Assembly: GCA_018436925.1 (NCBI GenBank)
Contig: JAHDKI010000018.1
Span: 1 to 56,501 of the forward strand
Direction of reading: 5' to 3'
DNA length: 56,501 nt
DNA from: Syntrophaceae bacterium
Lineage (GTDB): Bacteria; Desulfobacterota; Syntrophia; Syntrophales; Smithellaceae
Positions 44,526-53,261 of the stretch are shown piece by piece (the first letter of the stretch is position 1; every line of letters starts with the position of its first letter). The position numbers and the translations under genes are program-made. The notes under the pieces are model-generated. The model was given only the letters and a program-made list of their open reading frames with translations, was not told the origin of the DNA and ran no database searches.

Positions 44526-45368
44526 ATGAACCCGACGATCCGGAAGCTCATTCTTATGGCCGTGCTCGGACCTCTCGCTTTGTGCGGTTCGGCTTTCGGC
44601 CAGGCGCCTTCCCGCATCGTATCTCTGTCGCCGGCCATAACAGAGATCCTTTATGACCTGGACCTTGGCAACCACATCGTCGGCGTCACGATTTATTGCG
44701 ATTATCCTGAAGCAGCCAAAACCAAGCCGAAAATCGGCGGCTTCGCCAATCCTTCGGTCGAGGCGATTGTCGCAGCGAGACCGGATATCGTTCTTTTAAC
44801 ATCGGACGGCAACCCCGCGGATGTTTACAAGCGCCTTCATCAGTTCGGCATCCGGACTTACGCGTTTCACGCGAGAAGACTCGTCGAGCTGCCCGAGGCG
44901 ATCAGACGCTTAGGCGCGGCCCTGGGGGTTGAAGAAAAAGCCGCCGCCCGCGCCCATGAGATGGAAGCGAAGCTTGCGCGATACTCGCGCATCGCGCGCG
45001 CGTCGGCCGCAAAACCCCGGACGAAGGCGCTGTTTATCATCCATCCGGAGCCGCTTTTGGTCGCGGGCCCCGGCACCGTCATTGATGACGCGCTGACGCT
45101 TCTCGGCATTGAAAATATCGCTTCAGGCGCCCGGTCGCCCTATCCGAAATACGCCGTTGAAGAAATTGTGCGCCGCGCGCCCGATGTCATTTTCATCGGC
45201 CGGGGACCGATGTCGGCCAGTTTGTCCGATAAGCTTCTGGCGCGCATACAGAGCCTTACGGCCGTCCAAAAAGGCCGGGTTTACTATGTCAGCGAGTTGT
45301 TGTACCGCTTAACGCCCCGAACACTCCTCGGCATCGAAGAGCTGTCGGGTTATCTCGAAACGCTTTAA
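44526..45368 (+). CDS. btuF: Cobalamin ABC transporter, periplasmic binding protein
   Basis: A 280-residue class III periplasmic binding protein. A signal peptide (about 1-25) precedes the typical opening RIVSLSPAITEILYDLDLGNHIVGV, then YPEAAKTKPKIGGFANPSVEAIVAARPDIVL and, in the second lobe, PLLVAGPGTVIDDALTLLGIENIA. Sequence alone cannot separate corrinoid from iron-siderophore binders. The cobalamin riboswitch directly upstream and the btuCD genes downstream make corrinoid uptake the strong choice. It precedes btuC by 18 bases. Confidence 0.9.
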   Translation: MNPTIRKLILMAVLGPLALCGSAFGQAPSRIVSLSPAITEILYDLDLGNHIVGVTIYCDYPEAAKTKPKIGGFANPSVEAIVAARPDIVLLTSDGNPADVYKRLHQFGIRTYAFHARRLVELPEAIRRLGAALGVEEKAAARAHEMEAKLARYSRIARASAAKPRTKALFIIHPEPLLVAGPGTVIDDALTLLGIENIASGARSPYPKYAVEEIVRRAPDVIFIGRGPMSASLSDKLLARIQSLTAVQKGRVYYVSELLYRLTPRTLLGIEELSGYLETL

Positions 45369-45386
45369 TCCCGGACGGAAAAAACA

Positions 45387-46472
45387 ATGCTCAAATTGCC
45401 GCTCCTGCTTGCCGTTTTATTCCTGCCGCTGCTTCTTTTGTCCCGCAGTCGGAAAGATCCTCGACCGGTCACCCCGGCGCGGGTGATCCGGGTCGTTTTT
45501 TTCTTGCTGGCTGTTATAATTTGCGTCTCCCTTCTCGGTCTATTTTCCGGCGCCAGCGCGATGGATCCTCTCGATACCCTCCGCAGGCTCTTGGCCGGAA
45601 CGGATGACAGCCGGGCCTGGCTCAACTCGTCCGACGGGATTATTTTGTTTTCCATCCGTCTGCCCAGAATCCTGTTTGCCGGGATCGTGGGCGGATCGCT
45701 TGCCGCCGCGGGTGTGGTCTTTCAAGGGCTTTTGCGCAATCCTCTGGCCGATCCTTACATTCTAGGCATCTCCAGCGGCTCGGCCGTGGGCGCGCTTTGC
45801 GCGCTCCTTTTGGGCGTCGGGTCGTCTCTGGGTGTTTCCGGCCTGGCCTTTCTGGGCGCGCTTTTAACGGTTTTCCTGGTTTACGGCATTGCGCGGACCC
45901 AATCGGAACTTCATTCCACCACGCTTCTTCTGGCGGGCGTGATCGTCAACGCTTTTTTCGGAGCAGTCATCATGTTTTTAATCGCGACGGCGGGCGACAG
46001 GCAGCTGCATAACGCCATGTTCTGGCTGATGGGGGATTTGAGCCTCGCGCAGTGGCGTGAAATCGGCCTGGCGGGCGGTTTTCTGGTCGCGGGAGGCGGT
46101 CTGATTCTTCTGCACGGCCGCGCCCTGAATCTTCTGTCGGTCAGCGAAGAAACCGCCCATCAACTGGGCGTCGCCGTCGAACGAACCAAAATGCTTCTTT
46201 TGCTTTGTGCGTCGCTCATCACGGGTGTGGCCGTCTCGACAAGCGGAATCATCGGCTTTGCGGGTCTGATCGTGCCCCACATGATGCGCCTGGTTGTGGG
46301 CGCCGATCACCGTCTGCTGCTGCCGGCGGCAGTCCTGTTCGGCGCCGCGTTTATGATCGTTGCCGACACGTTTGCGCGAACGCTGCTTTCGCCCGCCGAG
46401 CTGCCGGTGGGTGTCATCACCGCGTTATGCGGCGCGCCGTTTTTTATCTACCTTCTGCGCAGGAGGGGCTGA
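45387..46472 (+). CDS. btuC: Cobalamin ABC transporter, permease
   Basis: A 361-residue inner-membrane permease of the FecCD/BtuC family with about ten hydrophobic segments. Hallmarks are IRLPRILFAGIVGGSLAAAG, FQGLLRNPLADPYILGISSG and, near the C-terminus, GFAGLIVPHMMRLVVG, where it couples to the ATPase. N-terminal extra hydrophobic residues and a long loop (SRKDPRPVTPARV) lengthen it a little beyond the family norm. It is flanked by btuF and btuD in one operon. Confidence 0.92.
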   Translation: MLKLPLLLAVLFLPLLLLSRSRKDPRPVTPARVIRVVFFLLAVIICVSLLGLFSGASAMDPLDTLRRLLAGTDDSRAWLNSSDGIILFSIRLPRILFAGIVGGSLAAAGVVFQGLLRNPLADPYILGISSGSAVGALCALLLGVGSSLGVSGLAFLGALLTVFLVYGIARTQSELHSTTLLLAGVIVNAFFGAVIMFLIATAGDRQLHNAMFWLMGDLSLAQWREIGLAGGFLVAGGGLILLHGRALNLLSVSEETAHQLGVAVERTKMLLLLCASLITGVAVSTSGIIGFAGLIVPHMMRLVVGADHRLLLPAAVLFGAAFMIVADTFARTLLSPAELPVGVITALCGAPFFIYLLRRRG

Positions 46473-46476
46473 TCGC

Positions 46477-47280
46477 ATGAATGCCATTGCGCTTAACGCC
46501 GTCGGATTCCGATATGATGTGAATTGGGTGTTAAAAGACATCTCCTGCTGCATTGCCAAAGGGGAGTTTGTCGGCATCCTGGGTCCGAATGGTTCGGGAA
46601 AAACGACGCTTTTGAAAATCCTCGACGGGATGCTCAAACCCCAGGAAGGAAGGGTGTTCATGGACGGCAAACCGATCGCGTCGATCCGGAGAAACGATCT
46701 GGCCAAGACGGTTGCCGTTGTCTCTCAGGATTTCCGGATGACATTCCCCTTCACCGTTCGGGAAGTCGTTTTAATGGGCCGCTCGCCGCATCTGGCCAAA
46801 TGGCGTTTTGAAGGCGAAACGGATTTGCGCATTGCCGAGCGGGCCATGGAGCTGACCGACACGATGTCGTTTGCGGCGCGGAGCATGGAGCAGCTAAGCG
46901 GCGGAGAACGCCAGCGCGTCTTCATCGCGCGTGCGCTCGCCCAAGAACCTCAGATTCTTCTTCTGGATGAGCCCACGGCTTTTCTGGACATCAAACATCA
47001 GATCGATTTTTTCGATCTGGTGAAGTCGCTCAACCTCAAAAACCATCTGACGATTGTGGCGGTGACGCACGACGTGAATCTCGCCTCGCTGTACTGCGAC
47101 CGTCTGATTCTGCTGCGCGGCGGACGCATGCATATCGAGGGCCACCCCGACGAGGTGATCACCGAGGCCAATATCGCCGAGGTTTACCAGGTGACGGTCG
47201 GCGTCGATCGCAGTCCGGTCACGAATCGGCCGCGCATTACGCCGTGTATCGGCGCCGACCCGAAAAACCGTTCGCTGTGA
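46477..47280 (+). CDS. btuD: Cobalamin ABC transporter, ATPase
   Basis: A 267-residue ABC ATPase with Walker A GPNGSGKTTLL, signature LSGGERQRVFIARALAQEP, Walker B ILLLDEPTAFLD and the H-loop VTHDVNLASLYCD. It would energise the BtuC permease. The ATG at 46477 follows AGGAGGGG and lies 5 bases after the btuC stop. The C-terminal ~20 residues after TVGVDRSPV are poorly conserved in the family. It ends 80 bases before the second riboswitch. Confidence 0.93.
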   Translation: MNAIALNAVGFRYDVNWVLKDISCCIAKGEFVGILGPNGSGKTTLLKILDGMLKPQEGRVFMDGKPIASIRRNDLAKTVAVVSQDFRMTFPFTVREVVLMGRSPHLAKWRFEGETDLRIAERAMELTDTMSFAARSMEQLSGGERQRVFIARALAQEPQILLLDEPTAFLDIKHQIDFFDLVKSLNLKNHLTIVAVTHDVNLASLYCDRLILLRGGRMHIEGHPDEVITEANIAEVYQVTVGVDRSPVTNRPRITPCIGADPKNRSL

Positions 47281-47299
47281 CGCGGAAGCGAGTTTTTTA

Positions 47300-47328
47300 T
47301 TGGCCCGCAAAAAAAATTGTGCTAAACG
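47300..47328 (+). promoter_or_regulatory. Possible promoter of the btuB riboswitch transcript
   Basis: TTGGCC, 17 bases, TAAACG, immediately upstream of the second cobalamin riboswitch. Moderate match only. Confidence 0.4.
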
Positions 47329-47352
47329 AAAACCCGCGGCCTGGAACAGGCC

Positions 47353-47535
47353 GCGAACATCGCGTATAAGGCCGCCAGGAAAGGAAGCCGGTGCAAATCC
47401 GGCGCTGCCCCGCAACTGTCAGCGGAACGAAATCCACTCGATTTCTTTCAGCGAAAGAAAATGAAAGAAATCAGCCACGGACGTGAAAACGTCGGGAAGG
47501 CGTGGAAACTAGGTCGCCGCAAGCCAGGAAACTTT
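47353..47535 (+). ncRNA. Cobalamin riboswitch (btuB-tonB)
   Basis: Core elements in order: GGAAGCCGGTGCAAATCCGG, CGCTGCCCCGCAACTGT, a long variable arm with the palindrome GATTTCTTTC/GAAAGAAATC (about 47440-47472), and the B12 box CCGCAAGCCAGGAAAC. It lies upstream of the TonB-dependent receptor. No T-run hairpin follows. Confidence 0.93.
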
Positions 47536-47551
47536 ATGGACGGTCTCTATA

Positions 47552-47580
47552 ACTTTGCTTCCCGAGGGGGAAAGGAGAAG
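47552..47580 (+). promoter_or_regulatory. Hairpin covering the btuB ribosome site
   Basis: CTTTGCTTCCC (47553-47563) can pair with GGGGAAAGGAG (47567-47577), which contains the btuB Shine-Dalgarno (AAGGAG). This is the usual translational output of Gram-negative btuB riboswitches. It contrasts with the terminator used before btuF. Confidence 0.6.
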
Positions 47581-47584
47581 TGCC

Positions 47585-49654
47585 ATGAAGTTCATTTTCA
47601 GAATCACCATCGTTTTATCGTTGTTCATCCTTATTCCCGGGTCCGTCGGTTTCACCGCGGAGCAGCCGGCTGATGAAACCCAACAAGAAGAATTTGTGAT
47701 GGACGAAGTCGTGGTGACCGCCACGAAAACCGCCGAAAAACGCAAAGATGTCTCCAACGCCGTCATTACGAAGGATGCCCCTGACATCCGCGAATCGACA
47801 GCTCGCAGCTTAGGCGAGCTATTGGCCAATGAGCCGGGCATCGACTGGAGAACCTACGGGGGCTATGGCGGCGCCCCGGAAATGATTCACATACGCGGAA
47901 TGGGCGCAGACGGCACGCAGGTTTTCGTCAACGGAATCAATGTGAATTTGCCGTCTGTGGGAACCGCGGATACGGCGAGGATCCCTCTGGCCTCCATCGA
48001 TCGCGTCGAGATTGTCAAGGGCGCTGGGTCGCTTTTGTACGGGTCCGGCGCCATGGGCGGCACGGTGAACATCATTACAAAAAGCCCCCGGCGCGACGGG
48101 ATGGATTTTAAAGTCCTCGCGGGATACGGCACACAGAATACCTATCAGCTTGCGGTTGAAAACGGCATGTACGTGACGGAGGCCTTCGGATATTACCTTA
48201 CCGCGGGCCGCAAGGAAACAGATGGCTTTCGGGACAATTCCGGCCTGACGCACAACGATGTCTCGCTGAAACTCCTTTTTGACAAGGGGCCGCTCTTTCA
48301 GGTCAGCGCGTATGGCGACCACATTGACCGCGAATTCGGACGGCCGGGCGTTGAACCCCCTCCCGGCACGCGCGATTTTTATGCCGGCGGCGTCCGTGTT
48401 TACAGCAGCGACGCGGCCAGTACGCTTGATGAAGGCAGCGATGAAGACTCGCATCTCGCCCTGGAAGTCTCAAGCGCCCCCGTCGACTGGCTAAGCCTGA
48501 AACTGCGCGGCGATTACTCCCATGCGAAAAATTACAACTTGACGCGCTACTATGACGCCTGGACCGTCGGGACCGTTCCGGGAAGTAAAACCTGGACGAC
48601 GAATCAGGTGTCGACCGTTGAAGGCACGGCGGAAGTCAAACCATTTGCGGGCGCAAGCGTTCTTTTCGGGGCGGACTACAAAGGCTATGACTGGAAAAAT
48701 GAAACAGTCGACCTCAACGGATTCGGGATTGAAGACGAAACCTCCAGAACCTCCGTCAAAGCGCATCTTTTCACCCGGGGCGCCTTTGCCGAAGCCCAAT
48801 ACAGGCCGCTAAAATATGTCAAAGCGCTGGCCGGCATTCGCCACGAACATCATTCCACATACGGCGGAGAAGATGTGCCCCGCTTCGGCTTGATTATCAA
48901 TCCACTTGAAATCACAACGATCAAATTGAGCCACGGCAAGCACTACAAGGCGCCCACGCCCAATGATCTTTTCTGGCCCTACGAAGACTGGGGCTGGGGC
49001 ATGGGCGCGCAGGGCAATATCAATTTAAGGCCGGAAACCGGATGGCATACCGACGCCACGCTGGAACAAAGCCTTTTTGACAATAAAGTGTTTCTGACTT
49101 TTTCAATGTTCCGATGGAACATTGACGACAAAATTCAATGGATCCCCGACGCCAGTTTCTTCTATCGTCCGCAGAACGTGGCACAGTACGAGGCAACCGG
49201 CTTCGAAACGGGCCTTAAAGTCGGGCCGTATTACAACACAACGCTTGCTCTCAACTATACGAAACTCAACGCCAAGGAACAAAAGCAAAACGGCTTGAAG
49301 CGCCCCGCCCTCAATACGCCCGAAAACCAGTTTAAGGGGGTTCTCACCTACAGCGCCTCCTTTGGCCTGACGGCGACGGCGACGGCCACTTTTGTGGGAA
49401 CCCGGCCCGGCTATTACGCGAATGACTCCATACCCGTACCGGCCAAAAAGCTGCCCGACTATTGGACCGTGGATATGAAGCTGGAACAGCGCCTTTTTAA
49501 ACACTGGCTTCTGACGCTTCAGGGAAACAACCTGTTCAATCAGGGATACGAAACTTACGCCGCCAATTTTTATGACGCAAGCGGCGTGGGAACCCTGAGC
49601 AGTTTTCCCGGTGCGGGAAGAAGCGTTTTTGCGTCGGTGGCCTATGAATTCTAA
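47585..49654 (+). CDS. btuB: TonB-dependent outer-membrane corrinoid receptor
   Basis: A 689-residue outer-membrane receptor. A signal peptide (about 1-25) is followed by the TonB box region DEVVVTATKTA (40-50). The plug domain follows, with ARSLGELLANEPGID, MIHIRGMGADGTQVFVNGI and VEIVKGAGSLLYGSGAMGG. A 22-strand barrel then ends in an aromatic residue (VAYEF), as needed for outer-membrane insertion. The cobalamin riboswitch in front identifies the ligand as corrinoid. The start at 47585 has AAAGGAG 8 bases upstream. tonB follows after 39 bases. Confidence 0.9.
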   Translation: MKFIFRITIVLSLFILIPGSVGFTAEQPADETQQEEFVMDEVVVTATKTAEKRKDVSNAVITKDAPDIRESTARSLGELLANEPGIDWRTYGGYGGAPEMIHIRGMGADGTQVFVNGINVNLPSVGTADTARIPLASIDRVEIVKGAGSLLYGSGAMGGTVNIITKSPRRDGMDFKVLAGYGTQNTYQLAVENGMYVTEAFGYYLTAGRKETDGFRDNSGLTHNDVSLKLLFDKGPLFQVSAYGDHIDREFGRPGVEPPPGTRDFYAGGVRVYSSDAASTLDEGSDEDSHLALEVSSAPVDWLSLKLRGDYSHAKNYNLTRYYDAWTVGTVPGSKTWTTNQVSTVEGTAEVKPFAGASVLFGADYKGYDWKNETVDLNGFGIEDETSRTSVKAHLFTRGAFAEAQYRPLKYVKALAGIRHEHHSTYGGEDVPRFGLIINPLEITTIKLSHGKHYKAPTPNDLFWPYEDWGWGMGAQGNINLRPETGWHTDATLEQSLFDNKVFLTFSMFRWNIDDKIQWIPDASFFYRPQNVAQYEATGFETGLKVGPYYNTTLALNYTKLNAKEQKQNGLKRPALNTPENQFKGVLTYSASFGLTATATATFVGTRPGYYANDSIPVPAKKLPDYWTVDMKLEQRLFKHWLLTLQGNNLFNQGYETYAANFYDASGVGTLSSFPGAGRSVFASVAYEF

Positions 49655-49693
49655 AAGGACTAATAAAATGGCTTTCCATTAAAAAAGGAAAAC

Positions 49694-50572
49694 ATGCAAA
49701 ACTCATCTGTGGCGGTTCCGGATCGGCTAGGTTTTTTCGATCCGGAGCCGGAACACCATTTATCTTTGCTCAAGATGCCGGACTATCCTGCGGCGCAAGG
49801 CCATGCCTTGCTGTCGGAAACCGGATCCGCCCGCGTCGAGCCGCCTGTTTTTAAAGCAAGGCATGCCTTTGTCCTGTCGCTGGTCGTGCATATTGCGGCG
49901 CTGCTGATTTGGTCGTTTGGCGAAATGCACGACGCCTCCCCGCCGGCGATGAACCCCGTTATGGAGGCCACCCTGGTGACATGGAGCGACCTCAGCGGGC
50001 CTTCCGAAAAAAAGCAACTTTCCGCAGGCGCCATGGAGTCGCCGGTAGTCCCTGTTGATCAGCCGTCGACGGCTCTTGCGGCCGCGACACCAATCGTCCC
50101 GCCGCATGCCGCCTTATCGACGGATGCGGGCGCGACGTCTCTGTCCGCCGCGCATGACGAGCCCGTTGAAATGGCGGCATTGACCTCCGATGGGTTTTCG
50201 GCGCCGCCTGCGGCTGCGGCTGCCGCGCAGTCGTCGTCCGTGGCCTCGCAAATGTCTTCGGATTCCGACGCCTCGGCGTCTGCGTATGCATCAATGGCGA
50301 AACCCCGTTATTGGCAAAATCCGCCCCCTGCTTATCCGGCGCTGGCGCGCTTGCGGGGACAAGAAGGAATCGTGATCATCAACGCGGAGATTCTCCCCGA
50401 AGGCACGGCGGGCATCGTAAAAATCAAGTCGTCGTCCGGTTATGCAGCGCTTGATCAGTCGGCACTGGACGCGGTCCGGACCTGGACTTTTGAACCGGCC
50501 AGAAAAAGAGGCCGGTCCGTGCCCTCCTGGGTGGATATTCCCGTGCGATTCGTTATCAGAAAGACCGACTGA
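49694..50572 (+). CDS. tonB: TonB energy-transducing protein
   Basis: A 292-residue inner-membrane protein. The cytoplasmic N-terminus is long (about 55 residues), then comes one membrane helix (FVLSLVVHIAALLIW, about 57-71) containing the conserved Ser and His that contact ExbBD. An Ala/Ser-rich periplasmic spacer replaces the usual Pro-Lys stretch. The C-terminal TonB domain has NPPPAYPALARLRGQEGIV, SGYAALDQSALDAV and TWTFEPARKRG. It probably energises BtuB, next to which it lies. No exbB/exbD is in the window, so it must use a pair encoded elsewhere. Confidence 0.9.
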   Translation: MQNSSVAVPDRLGFFDPEPEHHLSLLKMPDYPAAQGHALLSETGSARVEPPVFKARHAFVLSLVVHIAALLIWSFGEMHDASPPAMNPVMEATLVTWSDLSGPSEKKQLSAGAMESPVVPVDQPSTALAAATPIVPPHAALSTDAGATSLSAAHDEPVEMAALTSDGFSAPPAAAAAAQSSSVASQMSSDSDASASAYASMAKPRYWQNPPPAYPALARLRGQEGIVIINAEILPEGTAGIVKIKSSSGYAALDQSALDAVRTWTFEPARKRGRSVPSWVDIPVRFVIRKTD

Positions 50573-50674
50573 ACGCACTGCGGCTGTTTTTCGCGGCAAG
50601 GCGCCCGAAACACAAATCATTTTTTTTCATCATTTTTATGGCAATCTACCTGCCTTTCAGATAAGTTGCCGCCT

Positions 50675-51535
50675 ATGAACACGACCTGGTATTTGGTGGA
50701 TACACCCGAGGCCGCTTCCAAAGCAGCCAAGCATCTGATTTCAGCGCCTCTTTTGGCTATCGACACGGAATATGATTCGTTTCGCTATTTTCGGGAAAAA
50801 CTCTGTCTGATCCAAATTTACGCACCCGACATCGCTTATGTTATTGATCCGATGGCGGATTTGGATTTGTCATTTCTCGCCGGCCCGCTTCAAAGCCGGT
50901 CCGCCGTTAAAATTCTGCATGCGGCGGACAACGACATTCGTCTGCTCAAGCGCGATTATCATTTTGAATTTTCCAACATTTTTGACACACACCGCGCGGC
51001 CATGCTTCTGGGATACAAACAATTATCGCTGGAAAAGATGATTAAGGAATTTCTGGGCGTAGAGCTGCAAAAAAGCAAAAAAGTTCAACGGTCTCGATGG
51101 GATAAGCGGCCTTTGTCCGAAGAACAGCTCGTCTATGCCGTGCAGGATGTTACACTGCTTCCCGCGTTATACGAAAAGCAGCGTCAGGCGCTGAAAGACA
51201 AACGGATGGAGTCGGCGGCACGGGAGGCCTTCGCCAAGATCGCGGACTGTAAGTGGCAGGAAAGATCCTTCAACCGGCGCGGCTACATGAAAATCAAAGG
51301 CTACTATGCGATGGAACGGCCGCAAAAAGAGCTGCTTAAAAAGCTCTATGTCTGGCGTTTTGAAAAAGCGCGTGCGGCCGACTGCGCCGTGTTTATGTTT
51401 CTGCCGGACGACATGCTGTCGGACCTGGTGCAGCACACCCAAAACCTTCAAGACATTCTGCCGGCGGAGAAATTCAAGCGCTACGGAAAAGAATTACAGC
51501 AACTGCTTCAACCGCCTGCGCAGAATCCTGGATAG
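50675..51535 (+). CDS. Ribonuclease D-like 3'-5' exonuclease
   Basis: A 286-residue DnaQ-fold exonuclease. Acidic metal ligands appear as D30-T-E32 in LLAIDTEYDSF, in KILHAADNDIRLLKRDY, and in YAVQDVTLLPALYEKQ. It is shorter than E. coli RNase D (about 375 residues), with only part of the HRDC-like C-terminal region (SFNRRGYMKIKGYYAM, then RFEKARAADCAVFMFLPDDML). It probably trims tRNA or other RNA 3' ends. The start is uncertain: the ATG at 50675 (with a TTG three codons upstream) has no clear ribosome site. Confidence 0.88.
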   Translation: MNTTWYLVDTPEAASKAAKHLISAPLLAIDTEYDSFRYFREKLCLIQIYAPDIAYVIDPMADLDLSFLAGPLQSRSAVKILHAADNDIRLLKRDYHFEFSNIFDTHRAAMLLGYKQLSLEKMIKEFLGVELQKSKKVQRSRWDKRPLSEEQLVYAVQDVTLLPALYEKQRQALKDKRMESAAREAFAKIADCKWQERSFNRRGYMKIKGYYAMERPQKELLKKLYVWRFEKARAADCAVFMFLPDDMLSDLVQHTQNLQDILPAEKFKRYGKELQQLLQPPAQNPG

Positions 51536-51767
51536 ATTTCATAAGACACAATCATTGCCCGGTTAAACCCATCCCTAGTCCCCAATCGGCCTGCCTGTGT
51601 CGGTTTTCCATACAGCCATCAAGAAGAAAAAATCTTTAACATATCAAGACAATAGGCTAAAAGCGCACATCCCTCACGCTTCCGGATGTCGGGTCAATTA
51701 ACAGTCTATCCCTGCTTTTGCGATCAATATCTCTATAGTCCTTGAATAAACAGATACATAGCCAATG
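51536..51767. other. Intergenic region before the PEP-CTERM gene
   Basis: About 230 bases with stops in every frame and no recognisable gene, RNA or repeat. The region ends in a sigma-54-like promoter at 51768-51784. Confidence 0.5.
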
Positions 51768-51784
51768 TGGTATACATTCTGCTT
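51768..51784 (+). promoter_or_regulatory. Sigma-54-like promoter for the PEP-CTERM gene
   Basis: TGGTAT at -24 and CTGCTT at -12, with exactly 10 bases between GG and GC. It would start near 51794, 45 bases before the ATG at 51839. Outer positions deviate from TGGCAC/TTGC. Confidence 0.45.
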
Positions 51785-51838
51785 ATGTTTTGGACACGCA
51801 AACATTCACGCGACATCACGAATAAAGGGGGTTTAGGA

Positions 51839-52423
51839 ATGAAAAGAAAGATTTTCATTATGGTCATGGCTTTTTGCGTTTTGGGATTGGCCGCTTATGC
51901 AGGCGCAGCGACCTACTCGTATGATTTTACTTATGATGGCACCTTCATGACGACAAACACATCTGCCGCAGGCAACAATATCGTTATCGGCGATCAGGTG
52001 GAAGTGGCTTTCAATGCCGCGGGAACCGGCTACTGGTCGCTCAACGCGGGCCAGAGCATCTGGGAACCGATCAACGTCAATCCGGATAGCGCCACACGCA
52101 CCGGCGATTTGTATTGGACGTTTTATTTAGACGGCGTGGCCGTAGATTCAGGATTTCAATTGGATCAGCAATCCTCGATGGTTCATTTCCCTCAATACGT
52201 CACCGCGTCAAAAACCATCAATTTTGACCGGCTCTACTGGATTTATACACTGGACAACTCAACCGGCACCGAGAATGTTTTACAGGGTTTGATCTTTGGC
52301 AATTCAGCGGATCTGTCTCCGGCCGTCTATCATGTGGGCGCCGCAACGGTTCCCGAACCGCTGACGATCCTGCTTCTGGGATTGGGGCTTCTTGGGGTTG
52401 CCGTAACCAGAAGAACGACTTAA
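51839..52423 (+). CDS. PEP-CTERM sorting-domain protein
   Basis: A 194-residue exported protein: a signal peptide (about 1-23, ending AYAGA), a beta-rich middle (YSYDFTYDGTFMTTN...), and a C-terminal sorting signal (residues 171-194) consisting of VPEP, a hydrophobic helix and an RR tail. PEP-CTERM proteins are cut and anchored by an exosortase and usually accompany exopolysaccharide production; no exosortase is in this window. The ATG at 51839 is preferred: it follows GGTTTAGGA and starts the signal peptide, while an in-frame ATG at 51767 lies upstream of the predicted transcription start. The body is not a recognised domain. A terminator follows. Confidence 0.88.
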   Translation: MKRKIFIMVMAFCVLGLAAYAGAATYSYDFTYDGTFMTTNTSAAGNNIVIGDQVEVAFNAAGTGYWSLNAGQSIWEPINVNPDSATRTGDLYWTFYLDGVAVDSGFQLDQQSSMVHFPQYVTASKTINFDRLYWIYTLDNSTGTENVLQGLIFGNSADLSPAVYHVGAATVPEPLTILLLGLGLLGVAVTRRTT

Positions 52424-52448
52424 AAATCAAATTCAAGAATAGGTTTGC

Positions 52449-52481
52449 AAAAAAAGCAGGGCTTTTAAGCCCTGTTTTTTT
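52449..52481. terminator. Bidirectional intrinsic terminator
   Basis: An 8-bp stem CAGGGCTT/AAGCCCTG with a 2-base loop is flanked by A-rich sequence on one side and seven T residues on the other. It separates the PEP-CTERM gene from the convergent MinD/FlhG-type gene. Confidence 0.9.
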
Positions 52482-52504
52482 ATTGCGAGCTTTTTAATAA
52501 AGAT

Positions 52505-53257
52505 TCACGCTTTGTCAAAAAGCGACTGGGCCACGGCATTGAAATCCAGGGACACCCGCGAACGCGGAGACGACATCACCGGAATTTCCTGCTTCAAAAT
52601 GGACTTCGGCACAATATCATCCTGACGGATGTTGCCCAGATACGTCAGAGGAAACCCAAGAAACCTGCGGCTGATCGTATCGATGTTCTTAAAGATGGAC
52701 AGGCCTTCGCGGCCATCGGCCGTGTTGTTGGTGACAATTCCGAATGACTGCCTGCCGAACACCTGAAACATCACCTTGACCATCGCGTACGCGTCGGTCA
52801 GGCTGGTGAGCTCGCGGTTGATGACCACGATATTTTGCGCGGCAATCAAATTGAACTGCAGCACCACTTCGGAAATGCCCGCGCCCGTATCGAGCAGAAT
52901 GATGTCGTATCCGTCGATCTCGGTCAGCATGTCTTTAATCGACTGAATCTTCTCAAATAAAAGCTGCGCCATTTCGCGAATGCCGGAGCTGGCCGGAATC
53001 AGATCGAACCCGCCTTGCGTCGGCATAATCACCTCGCGCAGATGCAGCTCGCCGAACACCACATCCTTGAGCGTGCGGTCCGGATTGACGCCCAGCATAA
53101 TGTCGATATTAGCCAGCCCCAGATCGCAATCCACCACGAGCACCTTTTTCCCTTGTTTCACCAGCGTCGTAGCCAGATTGGTCGTGACAAAGGTTTTGCC
53201 GACGCCGCCCTTCCCGCTGGTCAGCGATACAATCCGTGATTTCTTTTTAGCCTTCAA
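52505..53257 (-). CDS. MinD/ParA-family ATPase, FlhG-like
   Basis: A 250-residue deviant Walker A ATPase: SLTSGKGGVGKTFVTTNLA (about 12-30), the switch region VDCDLGLANIDIMLG and DIILLDTGAGIS. The sequence is close to FlhG/YlxH-type regulators of flagellar number (GLANIDIMLGV.P..TL.DV is typical), but the N-terminal extension that contacts FlhF-GTPase is short. The start is TTG at 53257, 4 bases after the stop of the diguanylate cyclase gene, with GGGG in front. Translational coupling with a GGDEF protein is notable. A role in polar placement of flagella or another apparatus is inferred. Confidence 0.85.
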   Translation of the reverse strand: MKAKKKSRIVSLTSGKGGVGKTFVTTNLATTLVKQGKKVLVVDCDLGLANIDIMLGVNPDRTLKDVVFGELHLREVIMPTQGGFDLIPASSGIREMAQLLFEKIQSIKDMLTEIDGYDIILLDTGAGISEVVLQFNLIAAQNIVVINRELTSLTDAYAMVKVMFQVFGRQSFGIVTNNTADGREGLSIFKNIDTISRRFLGFPLTYLGNIRQDDIVPKSILKQEIPVMSSPRSRVSLDFNAVAQSLFDKA

Positions 53258-53261
53258 GCCG

